NCBI GenBank assembly: GCA_012845835.1
Contig: JABAKD010000010.1
Location: 9,543,599-9,607,598, forward strand
DNA length: 64,000 bases
Direction of reading: 5' to 3'
Source of the DNA: Undaria pinnatifida
Lineage: Eukaryota > Sar > Phaeophyceae > Laminariales > Alariaceae
A model generated the notes under the pieces. It was not told where the DNA came from, did not search any database, and saw only the letters and a list, made by a program, of their open reading frames with translations. Within the stretch, counting starts at the first letter, position 1, and every line of letters starts with the position of its first letter. Below are positions 10,333-22,300 of the stretch, piece after piece. Both the position numbers and the translations under genes were made by a program.

Positions 10333-13300
10333 GTGACGAAGGGAGGGCAGCGGGCGGGTGGGCCACGGTGGGGTGGGGTCGTCGATTGGGCAAATGCCCA
10401 CTTTTGATGTGTTGTGCGTGGATGTTTTGTGGTCTATGTTGTGCGTTGGTGTTTTTTTTGTGTGTTTTGGGAGGGTGTCGGTGATTTGGGTGTTTTCGGT
10501 GTCATGATTTGGGGTATTTGCGTCCATGATTTGGGTGTTGTACGAGTATAGCGTCCGTGTTTGTGCGTATAAGTCCATGATTTGGGTGTTTGCGGTTATA
10601 GCGTCCGTGCTTGTGCGTACAAGTCCATGATCTAGGTGTTTGCGGTCAAGATTTTGGTGTTTGCGGTCAAGATTTGAGTGTTTGCGGTCAAGATTTGGGT
10701 GTTATTTGTGTCGTCCATGGTTTTGTGTCTTCTAAAGTGCACGATTTGGGTTGCGTCTATGGTTTAGAAAAAAAAAAAAAACACGAAGCAAAGCAAAGCA
10801 AAGCAAGCACCTGTTTCATTCGTTCTTCGGCGGCGCCGTCCACGTGACTTCGTGGCGCCGCTATAGGGCGACCCGCCCGTAGCGATACAGGCGGGATCCT
10901 CGGCTGCTCTCGTGTCCCGCGGCGAAAGCTTCGGGGCCGAAGCGGCGGAGGAATACAAGAAGCGAAGGGTGCGAGACTAACATCGAACACGCGGCGCTGT
11001 GTGTACAGTCCTGCTCCCCGCCCCATGAGCAAGTCCTGAAGATTCAGCCGCGACAGCGTTATTTTTTATTTTGTTTTGTTTTTTTGAATGTTAGGTTCGG
11101 TTTTATTTCCGCTTGTTTTTGGTGTTGGTGTGAAACCGTCAATACACTGTCGGCTGGCGGCGGCGGAAGTTTTTTCTCCCCGGGAAAGGTTTTGTCTTTT
11201 TTCTGTTTTCTTTGGGGGGGGGAGGGTAGTTTTTTCGGGGGGGGGGGGATTCATGCCCCCCCCCCTGCCACCCACACGTTTCTCGTTTTTTTCTCCGTGT
11301 TGGTGTTGCTTTCCACGCCTCCTCCCCACCTTGAGCCCTCTTTTCCCGCGAAAGTGTCAAAAACCTAGCTTACCCCTTTGCCAAGATAAATAACATGATT
11401 TTGCTCTATTATCGAGGCAAAATGTAGTCCGGCCCAAGAACGTAGATGAAGATTCAGAGGGGTTTTGTTCGAAGATGTCGGTTGACGGTCTAGTTTTGAC
11501 CCGTCAAGGCGTCTTTTGGACTTGTGTTACTAGGTTTAGTTTGTGGAGTCCCTTGATGGCTGTCTTGTCCGTCAAGAGTACCGTCAGCCGACATCTTTGG
11601 TTTAGTTTAACACCTTTTACAACTGGAAACCCGTTTTTAGGGACAGAATTACTTGGAGTTTTTATGGGGAGGGGTTTGGGGGCTTCAAAGGGGTTAACGT
11701 TTGTACGTAGGACAATATCTCCATCCCGAATCCCCCCCCCCCCCCCAACGGTATCGTATCGGCAAGGCACCCCTCTCGATAACGATGCCACTACCGCTGT
11801 GTAACCTGGTACACGCATAGAAGTTGCACAACACGAAGACATCCTGTCGAGTCCCTCTATACTCCCCAATCCCTTTCCCTTTCCCTTTACCTTTACCTTT
11901 CCTCTCCTCAAATGTTTTTGTATTTTTTGTTGTTTTTGATTACGGTCGCCGGGTGGTGTGGTAGTTACCTACTCAAATGGACGTTTTTTATTGTCGGATG
12001 GGAATATTCTGCCCAGTCCGTAACCCCTACGCTGTTGGTGTTGGTGTTGGTGTTGGTGTTGGTGTTGGTGTTGGTGTTGGTGTTGGTGTTGGTGTTGGTG
12101 TTGGTGTTGGTGTTGGTGGTGTTGGTGGTGTTGGTGTTGTTGTTGTTGTTGGTGTTGTTGTTGTTGTTGTTGTTGTTCTCGCATTATCTCGCATGATCAA
12201 GTCCGTTGTCACAGGACAGGCTCCACTCACTCTGTAAACAACCCCCTACTTTCCTAAAATATTTCGGTCTCTTTTTCTGCAGCAGGCCAATGATTTATTC
12301 GTTTTTGTGTTACGGTCCCTGAATCACGTGGTGGCTAATCGATCGATTGGTCTTTTTTTTAACGGGAATCTCCTGCCCCGTGTAACCCCCACAACCCCCT
12401 ATAACCCCTATAACCCCGTATAACCCCCAAAGCCGCTTTCCTTCCGTGACGCCGTTACGTGATGTTTTACCGTGGGTCGATGATTTTATTGTGTTTGTCA
12501 CGGGTCCCCGATTCACGTGGTGGTCGATCGATCGATTGTTCTATAATTTTTTTCATGGAAATATCCTGCCCAGTCCTTGCCCCCCAACCCCTTTTACTTC
12601 CCTCCCATCCTTGTTTCTTTTTGCTGTGGGCGGATGGATGCTTCTGCTTTTTTTGTGTGTGCCACGGTCCCGGTCACGTGGTGGTTGATCAATGGACTGC
12701 TTAATTGGTGGTTCGATGGGTGGAAACATACAGCTTTTCGTAATCGGCGAGCATGAGTTCCGGGTGGAGCATTGCTTGCTGGCGCTGCCGGGGACGAAGA
12801 AGGAAGACATAAAGAAGGTCATGAGCCACCCGCAAGCGCTGGCGCAGTGCGACGGTTACCTACGAGGGTGAGAAAGGGATCAATGGGGGGGAGGGGGCGG
12901 GAAGCGGGGCGGGTGGAGAGAGAGAGTGATGATGGGGTTTTCCGGAGTGCCTTCCGCCAAGGATAGGCTTTTGGTCGCGACCGAATGTTTTTGTGAAAGT
13001 GTTATGCGTTGTGGTGTGCGTTGTGCTGTGTTTTATGGTCGTGACGGTGTTTTTTTTTTGTTGATAGCGCCAAGAAAATTCCCGACGCTGTCACTTGGGT
13101 TTATTATTTTTTTTTTTTTGAATTTCGGAATCTATCGCGATGTGACCCGCCGGGCTGTAGTGTAGTGCCTGGTTTGTGTATATTTAGATATAGTACGCAT
13201 GGTTTGCGCACATTTGAAATCCCTTCTACAGCGGCCGAGGGAATTTTGCTCGTGCTTTTGGCTGTGGCGCACGCAGTGGGTCCGCCGGTACAGTACGACG

Positions 13301-16300
13301 CACGTCTGAGTCTCGACCGAGCTCATGGCGCATCCTTTGAGCGTCCAAAGTGGCGCGATATTTTTTTTTTTAGGGGATGGCGTTCCCCCTTCGGCGAGCC
13401 GCGCAGAAACGTGGAAACCCCATAGTTCCAGTTGTAGTGAAAAAAATAAAATAATTATCTCGTACTGTGTTTGTGTTACTCCGCCCTTCAAGCTCTTTAC
13501 TTTGTGGCAGCCACGTGCATCTATGTGTGTGCATGTTTTATTTGCGTGTTGGTGCTGTTCCATGAGGACCATCTCCAATCTCAAAGCTGCCCAATTTCGC
13601 TTTGAGAAGGAACTCCGTGCATGCTTGGCAGGACGATGGGAACCCACACGTCCTCTGAATTCCAAAAGCAGCCGCGCAGCCACAGCACACGCAGTTTAGT
13701 ACGCAACGTTAGCGGTACAACAAGCGACCGCGCTTCGAGTTATTTCCTCTTGTGACAGGGCCCGGTGCGTTTGTGCGTATTGTGTGTCGCGCTCAGCAGG
13801 AGATTCGATCCCGACCACGTTGCCACGTCCCAAAATACCAACATTAAACACAGATCGTTGAAATTTATAATACAGCTCACGGTTAATGCCTGCGTTCCCC
13901 CTTTTCAACGTTAGACGCCCCGGGGATATCATGCCGTCCGCAGTATTCCGAAGGGGAGCATGTTACCAAATTGTGTACCAGGTATGCATTAATAGTACGT
14001 GCCTAGTATGTACCAGCACGTGCTGTGTTTTAGATATTACGGCTGGTTGTTGTTCTTACTTCCTTTGCTTGTACCGTTTCTATCGGGTGCGCAATTCGAT
14101 GCGAGTCGACGAGGAGAGAATGGGCTGAAATCTTCTCACGATAAAAATGTACTTCGAAGTAGGTGTGTATACCGTGGTGGGGCGGGGGGTGGAGGAAAAG
14201 AGCCTGCTAAGTGATCCCGGATCTGAGTTAGGTCTAGAGGGGGAGAAGAAAGAGAAATACAAAGTGCGAAGATAATTGAAGGGATACAAAGAAGAAAAAA
14301 AAAAAACGGTGGTAGATCCAGTCTAGCCGAAAACGTTTTGTAGTAGTGGTGCCAGCTTCTGGACAAGCCGTGGTCACAGGTGTCGTCCCTTTCCACCCCC
14401 CCCCCGGTCCTTGCCTCCAATATTTATCGCGCACAGGGTTCAGCAATCCCACTGTTCGTCAGTTTTTCATCGAGTGTTGCTAACTCACGCTCTCGCGCTT
14501 CCCGCAAGTCAATTTGTGCGCAAGAAAAATCCCCCACGAATTTATACCTTATTCGCTATCAGGGCGGATAGCGCATTACGGTATCGGGTTTGTTGGGTAC
14601 AGGCTGAGAGTGACTGTACGGATGTGGAGGCCTCGACTGCCCCAGATAGGGTGGTAGACCCGCTCTGTTGAGGCGCCAGCCGTGCATGAAGGGGGTATGA
14701 TAAGCCACTCCCGGATTGCGGGTAGCAGCCGTGCCGGGCGATTTTTGACCGCCTTGTCTAGGGATACCGCCTTATCGTCACCGCCTTAATCGAGGACCAT
14801 TACCGTACCTTCACTGTAGCTCGCGAAGAAATTACCTCTTTTACGGTGTGTCTCAGCCAGTGCGAAGCGGTTTTTGACGGCGTTGTTTAGGGATACCGGC
14901 TTATCGTCACCGCCTCAATCGAGGACCATTACTGTACCTTTACCGTAGCTCGCGAAGAAACTACCTCTTTTACCGTGTGTCTCAGCCAGTGCGAAGCGGT
15001 TTTTGACCGCCTTGAATAGAGATGTTCTACCGCCTTAATATCGGGAACCACTCTACTGCTGCACCCTTTTACAGTAGCGAGCGAAACAATTATCCCTTTT
15101 CACCATCCTTCGCGGAGGCCTGTTCGTCGGAAATATTCTGTCCAAAAAGTCCCCCCCCCCCCCTCCTATTGTAGGAAATCAAAGCAAAGCAAGCACCTCT
15201 TCAACTTGTCCTTAGGCGGCGCCGTCCACGCGACTCCGTGGCGCCGCTATAGGGCGACCCGCCCGTAGCGATACAGGCGGGATCCTCGGCTGCTCTCGTG
15301 TCCCGCGGCGAAAGCTTCGGGGCCGGAGGTGGCGGAGGAGTTCATCAGAGAAGAAGGGTGCGAGAGCAACATCGAAAACGCGGCGCTGTGTGTACAGTCC
15401 TGCTCCCCACCCCATGAGCAAGTCCTGAAGATTCAGCCGCGACACGTTTACTGCGTACTCCCTTGCTTGTCCTTTTCTTGGTTGTGTCGAAATGTTCTGT
15501 TTTCTGTTTGTTTGTTTGTTTGTTTTTTTGCGGCAGTAAAATAATGAAAGACTATTAATAGTTCCAAGTAACTCGTCTCGAAAACGCGGGTAGATAACCA
15601 CGTGGGCACGCCAGTCTCGTATCGCTGTGGGTAATAATTCCGCGTCGGATTCGAAGTGCCGCCTGAAGTCGTCGAGGATGCAGAAGTGCCTTGGCATCTT
15701 ATTAATAGGCGATGCAAGCACCACTTTGTTTCGGTTTTCCGAAGTCTGGCCCCTCAATCTTAACGAATGCCCGGATTTATGGCAGCATGCGAAAACGGCG
15801 CGATTACAGTCCGGATGAAGGAGGAAAACTGCAGGGGAAGGCGTCGGCGCGTCGGTCGCAATCTACCCAAAGTTTCGGATTTCCGAAGTCTGGCCCCTCA
15901 ATCTTAACGAATGCCCGGATTTATGGCAGCATGCGAAAACGGCGCGATTACAGTCCGGATGAAGGAGGAAAACTGCAGGGAAAGGCGTCGGCGTGTCGGT
16001 CGCAATCCACCCAGAGTCTCTATATGAGCTCGCTTCTCGTTCGCTGCCATCGCGAAAAAGCAAAGAGCCGAGCTATACAGTGTGCCATTGTACCTGTGCG
16101 CGGAGCTCGAAGACACGGTTCGGTTAAACAGTCGTCCGCATCCCACGGGGCAGGGGTTGGTACGAAGTGCGCCAGTTTGCCTCAAATGCCACCGTCGCCA
16201 CATGCGATTGACCGTCGAACCGATGGAGCGACGTGGTAACGATGTCATGTACTGGCTTCTCAGCGGACGGGTGATTTGGCCACGAACGGCTACCCCGCGA

Positions 16301-19300
16301 CATCAACGGTGTAGGAGGAGTGCCGCCTGGAATATCCGAGGAAGCTACGCCGGGGGCAGCTCGCTACGCACGCAGGCAGGCAAACCATGCAGCTTTTCCA
16401 TGGGGGAATCGAAACCGAACCAACTATAAGTCAAAGTGGAAGCTTGATTTTAAGTGATGAGGACGGGAAAGGGCCCGCGGAAATGATTACCAGACAACAA
16501 TGAGCCACGGCGGTGAGAGAAGGGCAACAGGAACAACAAGTATGGGTGTGATCTCACGCCGCAGCAGAGAGGACTCATTGATGTCAAACTCTATACTTGG
16601 AAGTATCTGGCAGAAGGTGCTAAGTGAGCGACGACGGAATGGTACACAATTAGTTTTGGAACCAAAAGGAGGGGATGCAGAATGGCGTCCCCGGATTTGG
16701 AGAAAGCCTACGTTGTACATACTAAGAGAAAGACAAAAGAGATCATGTACCACTTTCATCGCGAATGACCGACCGTACGTGCTACCGCGCAAAGAAAAAA
16801 AGTGGCAAGTAGTTAGGAAAAAGGAGTCCATCCCGTCCCCGCCGGTCGTCGTGCGCCAGGCACGCCGACAACGGCAGCAGTTTTCTGATTTGTTATTTTT
16901 TTTGTACCCTGGTAAGTGTTTATGTTGTTTTTTTACCGGAGTAACTACCTTCTGCGACGAGGTGCAGCGTTGGTACTCGAACAAACAACGCCGAGGTAGT
17001 GCCCCTAGGTGAGATTCTCTGGCTATTCGCAGCAGAGAGGCGTTCTTGATCCCAAACTATATACCTGGTACCTGGTACGAGGAATCAACGGTGGGGTTGC
17101 ACTTTTGGGTTCAAACGTAAGGTTTCTGACCTTTTGAGCGTCTTAAGGGAGGGACTACCGGTCAGTCTTGACACTTTAACGAGTACGTTTGTGTTAGGGA
17201 CTATCAGCCCACAGGAGTATTAATGGGAAGTCTTGGTCGAATTGCGCGAGCGAATGCCTTCGAAGTCATGTTTCCGGTGATGTTCTTGAACGGGCATGTT
17301 ACAGCAGCGGTAAAGTACGTCTAAATTTTTTACAAGTGCGAAAATGATCTTACACTAATTCCAAGTACTTTCCCCCCGAAACCGTGGGTATAGTTCTAGC
17401 GGGGTTAGGTCTCAAGTCCGGTTCTCACCGCTCGGCGGTCGGATGAGAGGCTTCATTTTTCGTTGAAGTAGAGGAGAGAATGGGGTGAGAGTGTGAGCCT
17501 CGATGTTCAGTCTCTCCAAGCCGATAGTCCTTGATAAGGCCTGCGAAGGTGTATGTAAATCCTCTACAACTTGTAACCGTCATTGCTGGTAGATCCTAAC
17601 ATCCTAACGAACACCCTCCCTGGCTCTTCACAGCAGTGAGTGGTGTATGTAAATCCTATACAACTTGTAACCGTGGTTGCTGGTAGATAGATCCCACCGA
17701 ACACCCTCCCTGGCTCTGCACGGCAGTAAGCGACGAGACCGAAGGTACGTTCAAGACAAGGTTGGACCTAGGAGCAAACAATGATGGTCCCACTGGGGAA
17801 ACCCGAACACCGGCAACGCAAAACCTGTGCGAATAACATGCATATATTGTACCAGGTATATGCATATTTTTTTAACGCATATCCTCCACACCCAAGTTTC
17901 ACACGCAGCTTGCAAACACACACCTGGTATGACCTTCGACAAAAGAAAACCCTCGATCTCTCACAGCTAAACTCTATTTTTTTTTCAAGCTACCCTGCAC
18001 CGAACAGAACCCCTGGAGTCACTTTTGTCCTCGAGGTGCAGTCACCGGTGCGAGTGGCTTAACGCCTTTACAAGTGAAAACCCTTTTTGCGGACAAATTT
18101 AGTTGGAGTTAGTATGGGAAGGGATTCCGGCGGTGAAAGCAGGGGTGCCCCCCTTACGGTAGTACTGGTAGGAAGACGGAGGGGGCGCCCGCTATCGCTG
18201 GGTTTGCGAAGAATGCTATGGGGTCAGAGTTTTGGTGGGAAGACGGAGTTAAATAATGCACGAGACACGCGTGAAATTCATTGGTGCGGTAAGCTTGGCT
18301 TTTATTTTTTACCCACCCACCCACCCGCCGGAGGGGTAAAAATGAAGATCGAAATGACATGCTTCGCGGCTGACGTTTGTCGCGAAATGCCAGGTTCCGG
18401 CCCGGGTCTCCCTCTACCTTGTGCCACTCTGTCCGTAAAATATAAGCAGCATGTGTTATTTTAATATTAGTGTCTGAAGGTTGCTTATATTTCCGTGTAC
18501 CGTGGTGCTCAGGCAAGCGAAAGCATAGTTTATATAACCCTTTTAGAGCCCCAATCCCCTCCTTATGCTAGTTCAAAAGTTGTGTGTCCCCAAAAAAGGT
18601 TTCCAATTGTGCAGGGGTTAATGTGGGGTACATAATATGGCTGTCTTACGCCCAACTTGTAGATTTATCCTAGTATACTAAATTCAAGTGTTTTGTCCCC
18701 ATGTCGGAAGTGCGGTGCTAAAACGGTTACAAGGTGTCAGACCAGCTGTACGCATCTCCGACGCGGCAAGGTCCTCTGTTACTTTACTCCCTGTCTCTAT
18801 TTGACCCACTTTTGTGACTGCGTCCACGTTTTTGGATATAACTAACTTGGAACCGGTGTAAGAGATTTGTTTGTCGTTCTGCAAGGGCTCAACACCATTT
18901 TTCATTGAATTTTTCTAAATACGTCAGCTGCGAGTTGGCTAAATTTAAGGGTCGATACTCATCTTTGCAAGCTGAGCGATACGCCGGCAGCTCGTTTTTA
19001 CAGACATAATATCCTTTGATTATATGTACATCACTCCTATGGATGTCGCCAGGGTGGACAACAACAAAGTGCTATCAATAATAGTAATGATGGTAACTGC
19101 ACGTACTTCATCCCAAGGTACTAATAATAAGTTGTTGTAATTCGTCAGTGTTAATGGCAATATATTAAATACAATTTGGCGTCGTGAAAGGTCAGATTTT
19201 GGTACGACCTACTACAGTAGTGGCTGTCTGTCTGGGAAGCGTACCACGAGGGGAGAACATCCCACGCTTCCCTCGGTGAAACACGCCTACGTATATACGC

Positions 19301-22300
19301 GGTGTGAGTGTATCGCTCTTGGTGTCGTGGGAGCCGGCGACAAGAACTTTCCGTGCCGACATACTCTTGTAAACACGTTCGGGACTACACCCCTTACTTT
19401 TTGTCTTTTGTTTCTGTTTTTTTTTTGCTCACCCCATCTATATTATCATAGCACGTTTTGTCTCTCTTTGTCCGTCCCTAGACGTAACTCAGATCCAGGG
19501 TCACTATAAGCAGGCTCTTCTCCCCCCTCCCCACTACGGTGGGTGCGTTCATTTTCATTGCGAGAAGAGTTCAGCCCCACTTTCTTCCCTCGTCGACTCG
19601 CATCGAGTTGGCTGCAATCAGTGCGCCGTTCTCGGTGCGTACGGTAGTTCCTCTATCTATGGGAATGCGCTGCTGTGGGGGGTGCGACACGTTGATTCCC
19701 AAGAAGACCAGCGCTGGTGCTGCTTTCGCGTGGAAACGAGCTTCTCTCATCTGCGGCGTGGAATAATCTTGTAGCCCACTAAGCTCTGCGGCACAGCGGG
19801 GTGTTTTGACCCATTTGGCGTGAGGAAGGCAGGCCAACCCCCTCCCCCCCGCCCCGCCCCGCCCCCTTCCCTCCCACCCCGCCCCTTCCCTTCCCCCAAA
19901 CATTACTTTACTCCGCTAAGCTGCGACATACCGAGGAGTTTCAAACCCCAAATGGCGTGATGAAAACAGACCGAAACCCTACCCCCCGCCCCCCCCCCTT
20001 TCCTCTCTCTCCTCCCCTCCCCTCCCAATTCAGTCTGGGCGTGGAGAAAGTCGCGACGTACGACACTGCCGGCAGCGCGAAGATGATCTCTGAGGGCAAG
20101 ATGCAGGGGTGCGGGGCTATCGCATCCGACCTGGCCGCTGAAGCGTGGGGCATGGATGTGATCGCGTCCAACATCGAGGACGACACCGTGAACTTCACAA
20201 GGTTTCTGCTCCTTGGCCGACAGGTGAGGGGCTTTTTTTTTCTCGTGTGAGCGTTGGAGTTGGGTGGTGATAAGAGTTGGGAAGGGAGGGGGGCTGGTCG
20301 ATACATTCGTTTTTTTTTGTTTTCAGGGCTGTTCATGGGTCATGACCCGGCCCACGCATCGGGTCAGGAAGTTTTCGACAACTAGCGGGTCGAGGAGTCG
20401 GGACGCACGCTACCGTAGAGCTGCGTCATTTTACTTCCGAGGCGAGAACTAATGTGCGTCATGCTAGAACAAAATCTCGTGTATAGGATGCCCAATGAAC
20501 AGTCCCCTGGCTTTGCATGCATACAGCAATAAAGTAGTGCAAAAGCACGCTCAAAATCACAAGATTTTGGGTCAAGAAGTCCAGGCATATTCGTAAAATG
20601 TTTTAGCCAAGAATCGCTGCAGTACTGCACCTATATGATATTAATAGCATGCGTGTCGGGTAGGGTAAGGAGGCGTTCGAAAAATCTCACGGGCCGGATG
20701 GGGTCGGATGGGGTCCTGGAGGACGGGTGCCATGATACGAGGGGTTTGCACTTTTTTGGGGCGTAGATAATGTCAGAATATCGGGGGTTTCCTCATTCTC
20801 TCAAGTCGTTCTCTCAAGTCATCGTCGGTACTGCTGCGGCTACTGGTACAGCATGTCGTTTGTTGTCGTTGGTTTGTTTAGCAAAAGTTATCGATTGTGT
20901 GGGCATGGCCCACTACTGCTGTTCTTGTTTAGCGAAGTGATGGATTGTGTAGGCATGGGCCGCTACTGTCATTCTTGTTTAGCAAGAGTTATCGATTGTG
21001 GGGGCATGGCCCACTACTGCCATTCTTGTTTAGCGAAGTGATGGATTGTGTAGGCATGGGCCGCTACTGTCATTCTTGTTTAGCAAGAGTTATCGATTCT
21101 GTGGGCATGGGCCACTGCAAGTACTGTCGTTCTTGGTTGTGGAAGTGATGGATTGTTGTGATGGTGTTGTCATGGTGTTTGTTTTCTCTTTGTCTCTTTG
21201 TTCATCGGGTTGGGCTTTTTCCCATTTTTTTTTCTACTTTTTAAATCAGTTTTTGCCTCAGGAGGCAAAGAACTCCCACAACCAGGAAGGAGCCCCAGAA
21301 AATAACCGGTGCACCTTTTACCGTGGCTTGTGTGTCATGGAGTCTTCGAAATCTAACGGGTCGGGTGGGGTCGGGTCATCCTAGCCCGATGCGATCCGCG
21401 AAAAGCCCCGTCTTTTTTTTTGGCGCGGCAACTTTGTGCCGGTCACGCTCTGATCTTGGTAGGGCATGCATGTACGTAAGAGAAAGGGCGGAGACGCGCG
21501 CGGCGGGTATACAACAAACTCACGCGGGCATGCATGCACCCCACGCAAGCTTTTTTTTTTCCCGCATAAAGATGTGTACAGCCCGCCGTTAGGGCCTTGT
21601 TCTGCCGTAGGATGGACGTCACGGGCTCTGATGAGTTTGATGGGAATGAGACGGAGGTGGCCCCGTCCCAGACTGTATGAAACCAGACCCCAGCCCCCCG
21701 CTGCCGTTACACAATGCTCCTCTGTGACGACTCGCTTTTTAAGGATTTCACGTGTTTCGGTGAGGCGTTATACAAGCGGAGGCGACTCCCTCCGTTTTTT
21801 CGCGCACCTTCCACATCCGTCCGGCGCCGCTCCCCCCACCAGAGGCTCTTTGTAGGATGCATCTCACCGTTTGTGCGACCCGCCTAACACCTCACACCGT
21901 TCCGCGCTTGGCGCAAAAAAAGCCTACCTTTTCGGTGAAAACCCAACATGCTCCGTTCCGGCGTTGTAGAGATGCGAGGGTCTATGGTCAGACAGACTAC
22001 GGCCATGCATGACAATGAGAGCCCCCCCCCTCCCCCCCCCCCTCCGCCCCCCGCCCCTATTTCTCCAACCTCCCCTCCCCTTGCAGCCAGTGAGCGCGTT
22101 TCTCTCACCCGACGTGCCTTCCAAGACAAGCGTTGTTTTCACGCTACCCAACACGGCGGGAGCTCTGTACAAGGCCCTGGCGTGTTTCAGCTTGAGAGAG
22201 GTGAGTTGGTCGCGGGGGGGGCGGGAGGCGAACGGGGGCTTATATTTGTTGCTTGCCTTAGTCATTAGAACATTGACCACGCATCCCTTTCGAGACGGAG

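Larger units (their letters stand above)
10333..12733 (+). other. Fusion gene intron 1
   Basis: 2.4 kb. Holds TTTGGGTGTTTGCGGT-type tandem repeats (about 10500-10720), the first copy of a 250-base duplicated sequence (10790-11045), poly-C/G tracts and a (GTTGGT)n microsatellite (12034-12175). No coding signal was found. Confidence 0.8.
12868..20033 (+). other. Fusion gene intron 2, 7.2 kb, repeat-filled
   Basis: The flanking exons join exactly (YLRG then [13 protein letters not shown]), so the whole 7.2 kb is intronic. It contains several repeats listed separately: a 130-base tandem array, copy 2 of the 250-base duplication, a 147-base tandem duplication, an inverted pair of a dispersed element and an 87-base duplication. 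The length beside short exons suggests growth by successive insertions. Confidence 0.85.

Noticed and set aside
13132-13683. A 183-codon minus-strand frame
   Set aside because: Composition is not protein-like, it runs through poly-A and poly-T tracts, and it lies inside intron 2 of the plus-strand gene. No family recognised.
15329-15544. A frame in the 15.2 kb repeat that looked like a possible extra exon of the fusion gene
   Set aside because: Exons 2 and 3 join exactly without it, and the copy at 10.8 kb does not keep the same frame.
15712-16239. A 175-codon plus-strand frame with a repeated 45-residue block
   Set aside because: Comes from the 147-base tandem duplication within intron 2; no family resemblance, and the exons on both sides join without it.
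16500-17012. A 170-codon plus-strand frame in intron 2
   Set aside because: Basic composition with some transposase-like flavour but no recognisable motif; not enough to call.
20885-21130. A CRISPR-like array
   Set aside because: Units are adjacent diverged tandem copies without unique spacers, in a eukaryotic intron.
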